A program made the translations under genes and the position numbers. From positions 124,001 through 188,000 of the forward strand of contig CAXBNJ010000006.1 of assembly GCA_963977125.1 (NCBI GenBank): a stretch of DNA of 64,000 bases, written 5' to 3'. Source of the DNA: UBA2705 sp963977125 (GTDB lineage: Bacteria; Pseudomonadota; Alphaproteobacteria; Micavibrionales; Micavibrionaceae). This document shows, piece by piece, positions 23,818 to 33,700 of this stretch (position 1 is the stretch's first letter; each line of letters starts with the position of its first letter). Below the pieces are notes generated by a model, which was not told the origin of the DNA, ran no database searches, and was given only the letters and a program-made list of their open reading frames with translations.

Positions 23818-26628
23818 CTAACTGGACAAAGTTATCCGACTCTTGAACAGCAAGCAAATCCGTTTTTCGGTTTCAATAATGGCAAATAGCCCTATACCGA
23901 TACCAATAATCAGTATGCCATCCCAGAACGGTACAGAGGCCGTGGCAAAGACAGCTTGCAGTGGTGGTAAGTAAGTAATCGCGAGTTGTGCCATAGTGAT
24001 CACGCCAACCACCATCCACAGCACTTTAGTGCCGCGTATCGCTTGCCATGTCAGCGACGTGCCATAAATGTTGCGGATGAAAAACAGATGGAAAATTTCC
24101 ATCACCACCAGCGTGTTAAGAGAAATAGTGCGGGCGAGCTCCAGTGAGTATCCTCGATCAGTCGCGAAGTGGTACATGCCAAATACACCGCAAAGAAACA
24201 AAGTGGATACGAGCACCATATGCCAGACAAGTCTACCAGTTAGTAACGGCTCATGACGGGGGCGCGGCGGGCGACGCATAGTGTTTTTTTCCATTGGTTC
24301 AAAAGCTAGCGCAATCCCCAATGTAACGGCCGTAATCAGGTTGATCCAGAGGATTTGAACCGGTGTAATCGGCAATGTCAGCCCCATAAGCAATGCCACG
24401 ATGATCGTCATTGCTTCACCTGCGTTAGTCGGCAGTGTCCAGCTGATAACTTTAGTGATGTTGTCATAGACAGTGCGGCCCTCACGCACGGCGGCGGCAA
24501 TAGAAACAAAGTTATCATCGGCAAGTACAAGGTCGGCGGCTTCCTTGGCGGCTTCTGATCCTTTTTGTCCCATAGCTATCCCCGCATCAGCACGTTTCAG
24601 GGCGGGCGCATCATTCACACCATCCCCGGTCATTGCTACCGTCATACCCTGTGATTGTAGCGCCATGACAAGCCGTAATTTATGTTCCGGACTGGTGCGG
24701 GCGAAAATATCACAATTCAGCACCGCTTCGCGCAATGATGCATCCCCCATACCGTCCAAATCGGCACCAGTGAGCACTTTATCAGCATTTTGAAGTCCAA
24801 TCTGCTTACCGATAGCGGCAGCGGTTTTTGCGTGATCGCCAGTGATCATTTTCACCCGAATACCTGCGCCACGGCACTCCGCCACGGCGGCAATGGCTTC
24901 CCTGCGCGGTGGATCGATCATTCCCACCAGGCCAAGTAGAGTTAAGCTTTTTACGTCGGACGGCTCCAGCACTGTCTGTTCGTACTTTGCTGACTTGACG
25001 GCAAAGGCTAGAACACGCTGGCCAAGCGCCGCGATACTATCTGCTTTATCACGCCAATAATTTCCATCTAATGGTTCTTCCGCGCCATTCGCCCCCCGTT
25101 GATTTTGGCACATGCCCAAAATTCGTTCTGGTGCACCTTTGACAAAGACCAAAGCATGGCGTTCATTTTCATCGACGGCATCATGGTTCAGCGTCGCCAT
25201 GAAGCGATGCTGGGAATCAAAGGGGATAACGTCAGTGCGTCTCCAGATTGACTGCTCCTTACGCGCATTGACACCCATTTTCCCCGCAAAGGCAAGCAGT
25301 GCACCCTCCATAGGGTCGCCTTCCACATGCCACACATCATCACACTCACGTAAGCAGGCGTCGTTACAAAGCGCCGAAGCTCGGGCTAATTCTTCCAATA
25401 CAGCATGCTCAGTCGACGAAACATGGGCTTCGTCCAGCTTCAATGCGCCCTTGGGCTCATAGCCCGTCCCATCCAAAGTAAATAAATACTGGTGCGTTAG
25501 CACTGAAGCGACCATCATCTCATTGCGGGTCAGCGTACCAGTTTTGTCCGTACAGATGACCGACACTGAGCCTAGAGTTTCAATAGAAGGCAAACGCCGC
25601 ACAATCGCATTGCGACGGGCCATAGCCTGTACCCCAATGGCCAGTGTAATGGTCAGTACGGCAGGCAGCCCTTCAGGAATGGCTGCAACAGATAATCCAA
25701 CCACCGCCATAAACATTTCATTGAAATCGTGATGTCCAACAAAATAACCATAGGTCAGCAGCAACGCCGCAATCAGCAAAATAAATACTGTCAGCCACTT
25801 CGAAAAATCTCCCATTTGTGAAACCAGCGGCGTGGTGAGCGTTTCCACTTCCGATAGCAAGTTACTAATACGGCCGATTTCCGTATCCTTCCCTGTGGCC
25901 ACGACAACCCCTTTTGCTTGGCCACGCGTCACCAAAGTCCCTGAAAATGCCATGCAAGAGCGCTCAGCCAATGGTATACCCCCCGCTACTGGTTTGTTAT
26001 GTTTATCTACGGGGACGGATTCCCCAGTAAGAATAGCCTCTTGCACCGACATGCCGTGCGCCGTAAGCAATCGTAGGTCAGCGGGCACTTTATCTCCTGC
26101 TTCTAGGAGTGCAATGTCGCCAGGAACCAATTGCTCACCTTCAATGCTTATACGCTCACCCCCGCGCATAACATTGGCGTGAGGCGCCAGCATATAACGG
26201 ATAGCGTCCATAGCCTTTTCGGCTTTACCTTCCTGAATACAGCCGATAAGGGCGTTGGCCACCACCACAGCTAAAATTACAAAGGTATCGATCCAGTGCC
26301 CCAAAATAGCCGTGACAACGGAAGAACAGATCAGCACATAGATCAAGATGTTGTGAAAGTGCAGCAGGAAACGTACAATAATACTGCGCCTAGCCGATTC
26401 TGGCAGGCGGTTAGCCCCGTATTTTATAAGCCGTGCCTGAGCCTCACGCTCACTCAAACCATTAAGAGATGTCTCCAACTCCGCCAGTGCAGTATCTATA
26501 GATTCTCTATGCCATAGGGTGTGCATTTCATTTTCGGTTTCAGCCTTGGTGGAAAGGGTAATAAAGTCTTCTGTCTGTTGAGCGGATAGATTGTGCCCCT
26601 TAGGGGCTTTGTGCATATGTTGATCCAT
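23818..26628 (-). CDS. P2-type cation-translocating ATPase
   Basis: A 936-residue P-type ATPase. It has the N-terminal cation-ATPase domain (about 40-110), actuator TGES motif, PEGLPA in membrane helix 4, phosphorylation motif DKTGTLTRNE (about residue 365), nucleotide-binding domain with KGAPERIL, hinge GDGVNDAPALKRADAG, and six C-terminal membrane helices. PEGLPA and overall layout place it near Ca2+ (SERCA/PMR1) pumps, but helix 6 reads WINLITAVTLG where SERCA has NLVTDG: the ion-binding Asp is absent, so the ion is uncertain. It converges with the CBS gene. No perfect FNR box lies immediately upstream of its own start. Confidence 0.92.
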   Translation of the reverse strand: MDQHMHKAPKGHNLSAQQTEDFITLSTKAETENEMHTLWHRESIDTALAELETSLNGLSEREAQARLIKYGANRLPESARRSIIVRFLLHFHNILIYVLICSSVVTAILGHWIDTFVILAVVVANALIGCIQEGKAEKAMDAIRYMLAPHANVMRGGERISIEGEQLVPGDIALLEAGDKVPADLRLLTAHGMSVQEAILTGESVPVDKHNKPVAGGIPLAERSCMAFSGTLVTRGQAKGVVVATGKDTEIGRISNLLSEVETLTTPLVSQMGDFSKWLTVFILLIAALLLTYGYFVGHHDFNEMFMAVVGLSVAAIPEGLPAVLTITLAIGVQAMARRNAIVRRLPSIETLGSVSVICTDKTGTLTRNEMMVASVLTHQYLFTLDGTGYEPKGALKLDEAHVSSTEHAVLEELARASALCNDACLRECDDVWHVEGDPMEGALLAFAGKMGVNARKEQSIWRRTDVIPFDSQHRFMATLNHDAVDENERHALVFVKGAPERILGMCQNQRGANGAEEPLDGNYWRDKADSIAALGQRVLAFAVKSAKYEQTVLEPSDVKSLTLLGLVGMIDPPRREAIAAVAECRGAGIRVKMITGDHAKTAAAIGKQIGLQNADKVLTGADLDGMGDASLREAVLNCDIFARTSPEHKLRLVMALQSQGMTVAMTGDGVNDAPALKRADAGIAMGQKGSEAAKEAADLVLADDNFVSIAAAVREGRTVYDNITKVISWTLPTNAGEAMTIIVALLMGLTLPITPVQILWINLITAVTLGIALAFEPMEKNTMRRPPRPRHEPLLTGRLVWHMVLVSTLFLCGVFGMYHFATDRGYSLELARTISLNTLVVMEIFHLFFIRNIYGTSLTWQAIRGTKVLWMVVGVITMAQLAITYLPPLQAVFATASVPFWDGILIIGIGIGLFAIIETEKRICLLFKSRITLSS

Positions 26629-26965
26629 AATAGAGGATATCCTTATCTTGCGTAATACTCATCAAATAGGAACTCTGCTGCGCTATGATTTTTCTTCATC
26701 TGTAGGAAGTACAAGAACATCAATAGCGCATAATGCCCTCTTCTCTTAAGGTTTTCGGCAGCGGAGACATCTGATTTTGCGGTGGCTGACTGCAATGAAA
26801 AGCCATATCAAAACAGGCGGTTCGTGGTATAGCCTCATGCGAGTGAATGTGCATTCGCGAGACCTAAGGATCGACCTATTTTATTGTTAAGAGTGAGATT
26901 CATAGCTCAATAAAGATTCCTCGATTATTTCACTTTACCTTAAAGCAATAGCCCACTCGCCTGTC
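26629..26965. other. Divergent intergenic region
   Basis: About 340 bp between the ATPase start and the FNR-type box of the flavodoxin-fold gene. No gene is supported. GAATG-TG-CATTC at 26835-26846 is a small dyad; nothing else recognisable. Confidence 0.35.
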
Positions 26966-26979
26966 TTGATAGTTATCAA
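26966..26979 (+). promoter_or_regulatory. FNR/FixK-type box of the flavodoxin-fold gene
   Basis: TTGATAGTTATCAA, centred 40.5 bp before the ATG at 27013. A TAAATT hexamer at 27001-27006 is within a base of -10 spacing, which would place the transcript start at the start codon. Confidence 0.75.
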
Positions 26980-27012
26980 GGCCCTCAACTATTTTTGGTT
27001 TAAATTATTGGA

Positions 27013-27600
27013 ATGAAAAATATTGTCATTATTCTTGGTCACCCTTCCAGCGTGCAATCAACATTTTGTAGTGCTATCGCACGCGCCTATGAAAATGGCG
27101 CGACTCACGCAGAACACGGAGTTTCGGTAATTGATATAGGGCAATTGCAGATACCGTTTTTTGAAGAAAAAACAGACTATGAAAAAATTGGCTTATCTGC
27201 AGAGTTAAAAAACGCTCAGAATAAATTAAAAGCTGCTGAACATTGGGTCATCATATACCCGCTTTGGGTAGGCTCCATGCCTGCCAAGCTTAAGGCCTTT
27301 TTTGAATGGGTAATGGAGCCTGGATTCGCATATAGTGCAGAAACGCTGAACAATCCATTTGCAGAAAAATTACTGCGCTGTAAATCGGCGCATATTATAA
27401 TGACGATGGGCATGCCATCTTGGTATTACCGCTGGATCTATCATGCACATTCTTTAAAGTCTTTAGAAAAAAATATGCTTAAATTTTATGGGATATCCCC
27501 TATACGTAAAACATTATTAGGTTCAGTTGATTTTGTTAGTGATAGTCAAAGAGTATTATGGCTCGACCGCATTAAGCGTTATGGTAATCAAGCGGCTTGA
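27013..27600 (+). CDS. Flavodoxin-fold NAD(P)H oxidoreductase (quinone reductase-like)
   Basis: A 195-residue flavodoxin-like fold protein. IVIILGHPSS at the N-terminus is the FMN/FAD phosphate-binding loop, and YPLWVGSMPAKLKAFFEWVM followed by PGFAY (about residues 80-104) is the hallmark of the NQO/KefF/MdaB group. It should carry out two-electron reduction of quinones or similar compounds in the cytoplasm. GGA lies immediately against the ATG, so no normal ribosome site exists; together with the promoter spacing this suggests a leaderless transcript. Last rightward gene of the FNR-box island. Confidence 0.88.
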   Translation: MKNIVIILGHPSSVQSTFCSAIARAYENGATHAEHGVSVIDIGQLQIPFFEEKTDYEKIGLSAELKNAQNKLKAAEHWVIIYPLWVGSMPAKLKAFFEWVMEPGFAYSAETLNNPFAEKLLRCKSAHIIMTMGMPSWYYRWIYHAHSLKSLEKNMLKFYGISPIRKTLLGSVDFVSDSQRVLWLDRIKRYGNQAA

Positions 27601-27653
27601 TATTGTTGAAGGAAGCTATTTAAATTTAATAAATACATATTTAAAATAATAAA

Positions 27654-27678
27654 AAGGCGAGACATTTTGTCCCGCCTT
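27654..27678 (-). terminator. Rho-independent terminator of the exoprotein gene
   Basis: Read on the minus strand, AAGGCGGGAC pairs with GTCTCGCCTT through one G-T wobble around an AAAAT loop, followed by TTTTTATTATTTT. It lies 29 bp past the exoprotein stop. Confidence 0.85.
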
Positions 27679-27706
27679 AATCATATCAATTTATAATCTC
27701 TCAGAT

Positions 27707-30700
27707 TTACAAAGCAGAAGCTGTGCTACAACCCGAAGCTTGTGCAAGGCTTTGGCCGTCAAATGATCCACCAAAGCTAAAGCTTGAAACTTTACCGCCA
27801 GATGCATTGCTTACAGCATCACCCCAGCAAGAAACTTCCTCAGCAGAACCTTCATCACCTGCGGCTGGTTCAATATTGCTTAAGCTTTCTGCAGTCTCAT
27901 CACCGCCTGCGGCTGGTGTAAGATTGTTCAAACCCGCGGCACTAAAGCCTTGGATGCCGCCTGTAGGTTGTTGAATAAATGGAAGGCTCGAAATTGTAAC
28001 TTGAAGGTTACCATTCGCACCCGCAAAGGCACCAAATGTATTGAAGAAGTCTTCAATATTCTCAATGGAGTTCTCAACCGGAACAAAGCCAGTAAAGAGC
28101 TGCCCGCTCGAGTTTATCGGTGCATCATCAGCATCATAAATACGGTCTTCAAGGAAGTCCAATTGAGCCTGCGTCAGAATACCACTGGCTGGTGGAGTAA
28201 AGCCGTCAAAGTTAGCCCCTAAACCGTTAATGACTAATGGATCACCACTTACTGGATCTATGATAGAGCCAAATTCAAAGCGCGTATAAAAACTATCTGC
28301 GTTCAAAAAGCCCTCAAAGACTGTCGCGCCAATTGTTTGACCAACAATTGTAAGGTCACTTGGTGCGCCATCAAATTGCAAACCAACTGGCGTAGCAAAA
28401 GCCGTGTTGATAAACGTATTCGGGTTAGTCAAAGAGCTGATATCAATGTTGCCTTGTTCGAAACGTGCACCGACTTTGGCATCCGTAACTGTGTTACCTT
28501 CTAAAATAACGCTGCCTATATTACGGCTGTCACCTTGACTAAAGATATCAAGGAAAGCAATGGCCCCGCCTTCATTAAAATCGTCACCTATATTGGGGAT
28601 ATCGTCAAAATCAGGGAAGTCTCCTTCTTTAAAGCGACCCTCTCCGATAAGGATACCATATTCGTTAACCGCCGTAATGGTGTTGTCAATAATCGACAGG
28701 CTATTAAAGCCAGTAGCATGAATACCATTAGATCCTATAACAGATATGGCGTTATCCTGAATAAGTCCTGATCCTACGCCATAGAGATATGTGGAGATAC
28801 CGTCATCTTGCGCATTGGTTATGGTGTTGCCTGAAATTTCCAAGCTATCAACATAATTCGCCGTTATACCGTTTCCGCCGAGATCAGAAAAACTATTATT
28901 ACCAATCAACAATGTTTGACCGTGGCCATTATCGTTGTAACCATCAGCGAATATACCGTCGTCTCCAGCCCCAATAACCGTGTTACCTGTAACGATAGCG
29001 TCATCGAAAGCTTCCAAATAAATACCATTAGCACCGATTGTGCCTGTTGTACCGATGAGGTTGGCATCAATAGTCAATACGCCCACGTCAACAGCACTAA
29101 TGCCATCCAACTTGGTGTTATCGATGGTGTTACCGCTAACATTGATTGCTGTGCCGTCTTCAATTGAAATACCGCTCAATCTTTTCACGCCATCAACTAT
29201 GTTGTTAATGATTGCACTATTCGTCAGGTTTTTCGCGAAGATCGCTGTACGTTTAGAATTTGTAACCGCGTTATTCTCAACCGTTACATTATCACTACCG
29301 CGAACTGTAATACCATTGCCGCTTTTGTTGATGGTATTGCTCAGAATGCCCGCGCCGCCGATAACCGCGTCATCGCTTCTCTTCACATGAATGCCTGTGC
29401 CTTTGGCTTTTGTTACATTATTTGATTGTATAAGAACGCTATCGCTTTGGCTAACCTCGATACCATTATCACCTGATGAAGCAACAATATTATTAAGAAT
29501 CTTACCTGCACGAACATGATCAACGTCGATACCGTCGCCACCATTAAAGCTTACAGTGTTACCTTCTGCTGTGAACGCCACGGAAACATCTGATACTGAA
29601 ATACCGTCATTATCCGTATCGCTAACATTATTAAGACTAACATTTGCAATGCGAGCACCCTCAATATCAATACCGTTATTGCCGATCAGAGAAATATTAT
29701 TATCTCTTACAGAGACCCATGCCGTATTCATAAGGTCAATACCGTTATTCTGCGCGTGAGACACGACATTCTCTTTTACAGAAACAGCGCCATTATCTTC
29801 GCCATGGATACCGTCACGAGCGACACCCTTTACTGTATTCAGCTCAATACGCGCAGCCGATGTGTTATATAAGCTGATACCGTCATTATCAGCATGTTTC
29901 ACATTATTGTTAAGAATGTCGGTATTAAAGGAACTGTCTACGGAAATACCGTTATGACCAACCCAATTAATTGTATTACCTGCAATGTTAGCACTTGAAC
30001 CGAAGAAACCAGAACCACTATTCACAATATGGATACCATCTTGGCCTGTAGATTTAGAGAATAGGCCGTTTGTAATTGTGTTATTTGTGATTTCTACACC
30101 ATCACGTCTCCAACCACTGAAAATGCTGGCCTGTGCGCCGCTATTTTCCGCGTAGATACCATGACGGCCAGCCCCTGTTGAGTTTGGAAGACCACCAATA
30201 ATAGTGTTGTTATTAATAACCGCTTCACGGTTGTTCACAACATGGATACCATCATTGCCAGCGCCATTCGCCCATACAAGACCGCCTTGGATTGTGTTGT
30301 CATCAATATTTGCATTACGACCACCACTGATATGAATACCATCATTGCCAGCACCAGAAGATATGCCGTTACCAATTATATTGCCGGCGACATCAAGCGT
30401 GTTGGATGATGATGCGTAAATACCGTGATTACCGATAGACCAAAGCGTATTGTTCAAAACATCAACATTATGGCTAGAAAGAACATTAATACCGTTCAAT
30501 GCTGCATTGCTGATCGCGTTATTTTGAATGATCGCATTATGGCTTGGGTTAAGATATATACCGTTTCCGCCGATATTTTGGATTGTGTTTGTATCAATAT
30601 TCGCCCCGTTAGAAGACGTCACATGGATACCATCAGAACCGGCGCTTTTACCAGATATGCCTAGACCAATTCGACCACTTAGCAGTTGGTTATTTGTGAT

Positions 30701-33700
30701 CTGGGCTGCCGCGCTGTTGTTTACATTGATAGCGTAACGATTTGCGCCATTACCGCCATTCGTTAAGAAACCAGCATTGCCACCTTTAATTGTGTTGTTA
30801 TCAATTGTAAGGTTGGTTGTACCATTCACATTAATACCATCACGGCCGGCGCCTTTGGTGCCATTAGAGCCCCCTCTACCATTTGTACCATAGACTGTGT
30901 TTGTGGTGATAAGAACGTCATCCCCATTAACAATCTGGATACCGTCATTGGTAATATTTGTAATTTTGTTATCTATGATTTGGACCTGATCACTATCATT
31001 AACAGCAATACCAATTTGTGAATTTTTTATAGTATTACGATCAAGGGTCACGTCTTGTACGCCGCCATAGACATTAATGCCTGCCGCTGTCGCCCCATCA
31101 ACCTCGTTGATTGATAAGGTTGCGTCATTCACATTATTTCCAACCGCAATACCATAGCCGCCAGTGGTCACTATATCACTATCTGTAATGGTCAAGCCCG
31201 TGAGTGTTGCAGGGTTTCCTGAATAAGAAGAACCGTCATTACGAGCCTTAACAGTTATCGCATTGCCGCTCGCTGTTGTGCCACTGTTACGGATTTTTGT
31301 GCTATCTATAGCGATATTTTGATAAACACCATATTTCAAGTTGATATCAATACCTGCAGCAGCACTTCCACCTGTTGTACCGCTATTTATTACAGAAACA
31401 TTCGTGAAGCTTGCGTTATCTAGTTTCTCAACATAAATACCTTTTTTAGCATTATCATTAAATGTCGTGTCTGTGACCGTTACATTAGTAACTATGCTAG
31501 GTGCATTTTTGCTTTGTGCAAAGTGCCATCCTTCAACATTGCCATCAAAATGGCTGTTTGCGACGGTCAGGCCATCCACATTAGAAATACTTTCAATTTT
31601 TAGACCAACTGTGCTGTTCTTCGCAGCAATATCATCCATCGCAATGTTATCAGCATCGCCTTTTACTTCTATTGCGTATGTATAATTATCGATATTCATA
31701 CCGCTCAGAGAAATATCATCTGCTTTGATTTGAATGCCTGTACCCGTCCCTGTGCCAAGTAATGTGGTTGCTATATCCGTTCCTGTGCCTATGACGCTAA
31801 GCGCTTTGTTAATAACAACATTTTCACTGAATATGCCTGCGCCAACGTTAACGATGCCAGATGCTGCTATATCAACGCCGTCTTGGATTTGTGCTGAATC
31901 ATTTTCAACATTCACCAAAGTGGCTGTACCATCAAGGTCACCTGTTGTTTTTATATCAGCCCCTAAATTAACCTGAGGTGCGTCAAAATGTCCGTTACCA
32001 TCAGCAAGGTTTATATTAGCGCCAAAATCAACATCAATAAGCGCGGGAGACGTAACGCTGAGTGCCCCACCATTTGTACTCACAGACGATGTGCTTAGGA
32101 AATTCAAAGCGCCGCTTTTTTCTGTTAGTGAAATATCACCACCTGTAGTCGACAGCGCCCCCGCAACATTTACGCCATTATTATCAACCAGCGTAAACCC
32201 GCCATTACTCCAGTTCCCCGCACCTGTGACGAAGTCATAGATCGTGCCAACGTCATTATTTGCCCCTTGAAGAACAACATCAGCTTGTGATGTGCCGCTT
32301 ATGCCCTCAGCAAACAATGTGCTGCTTGTGTCTTGGTAAACGCGTTTTGTATCAAAATTAACTAGGCCACCATTAACGATGCTAGAATATTTTAACTGCA
32401 CTTGTGAGCCAGAAAGGTCAATATTGCCCGCAGAGGCATCAATGTCGCCTTTTACGATCAGGCCACCAGAATGAGAAGCTAATGTAACTGTACCACCATT
32501 CGTTTGGATGGAACTTGCACTAGAAACATCTAGAGCATGCGCCCATGTTGTGCCTTTACTGTCGATGTTAATGCTGCCGTCACCATGTGCTAAATTTTTA
32601 TCTGTTCCAGATGTGCTGATGGCGCCATTAATATTCAAGCCATTATTATCAACCAAGCGGAACTGACCATTGCTGTATGTCGCCGCACCTGTTGTGAAGT
32701 TACCCAAGGTAGCAATGTCGTTGTTTACGCCATCAAAAAATGCGCCGGCATTTGTTGTACCGGTCAAAATGTTCGCAGTAATAATGCTGTTGACCCCTTG
32801 AGTCACCAAGCCTGCTGAAATATCCAACTGATTAGCATTTACATTTGAAAGGCCGTTCAGTTTGAGCTGACGTGCGCTAACGGTGACGCCACCAGTACTC
32901 GCATCAACAAGGCCAGCCACGGTCGTAAAGCCGCCAGCTGTTCCGTTAGAATCTAGAGTAATATTGCCGCCTCCGGAAACAATGCTGCCGCTGGCAAGAA
33001 CATCAATAGATTGATTAAAAGCTGTGCTTTCTGTTTTTAGAAGGACATCGCCACCTAATGTGCTCACTGTACCGGCAATATCAAACCCATCGACATCAAC
33101 CAGAGTAAAGCCACCATTATCGTTTATACTGCCTGTGTTAAAGTCAGCAATGGCTTTTACTTCATTCTGTCCGATTAACAATGCACTGAAATTGGTAGAA
33201 CCACTCAGTGTAGAGGCTATAATTTTACTCTGCGCATTTTGTGATATATTACGGTTAGACTGCAAATTCACGTTTTCGCCTTGTAGAGTACCATGACCAT
33301 AAAATTCTATACGATCCCCATCCGCTTGAATGTTACCGTTGCCCGCATAAACTTTCCCATTAATGGCCACCTTAGTATTTTGGCCAGTCAGATTAACGTC
33401 TCCATTGTGTGAAGAGATTTCTGAGCCTACGCGAATATATACGCCTGTATCCCAGAAGTTTTGGCCACCACCCGTTAACGCAACATTACCGCCATTGCTG
33501 TCTATATTAGCCGTAATAGAGTTTTGATCCGTTGCTTCAGCCGTGATATTTCCACCTTGTGTGGTTACATTTCCTAGAAAGTCAATCGCGCCATTTTGTG
33601 TAGTGATATTAATATCACCAGATTGAGTTTCCAAAGCTGATAAAATAATGTTGGAGGCTTGATCGCCAGCAGTCGCACCAGTTACTGTAATATCGCCATT

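Noticed and set aside
24473..26182. Several plus-strand open frames of about 100 codons opposite the P-type ATPase
   Set aside because: Serine/arginine/proline-rich shadows of a clearly conserved gene on the other strand.
28535..32000. Many plus-strand open frames opposite the exoprotein gene
   Set aside because: They mirror the repetitive codons of the real gene on the minus strand and have no ribosome sites or protein-like composition.
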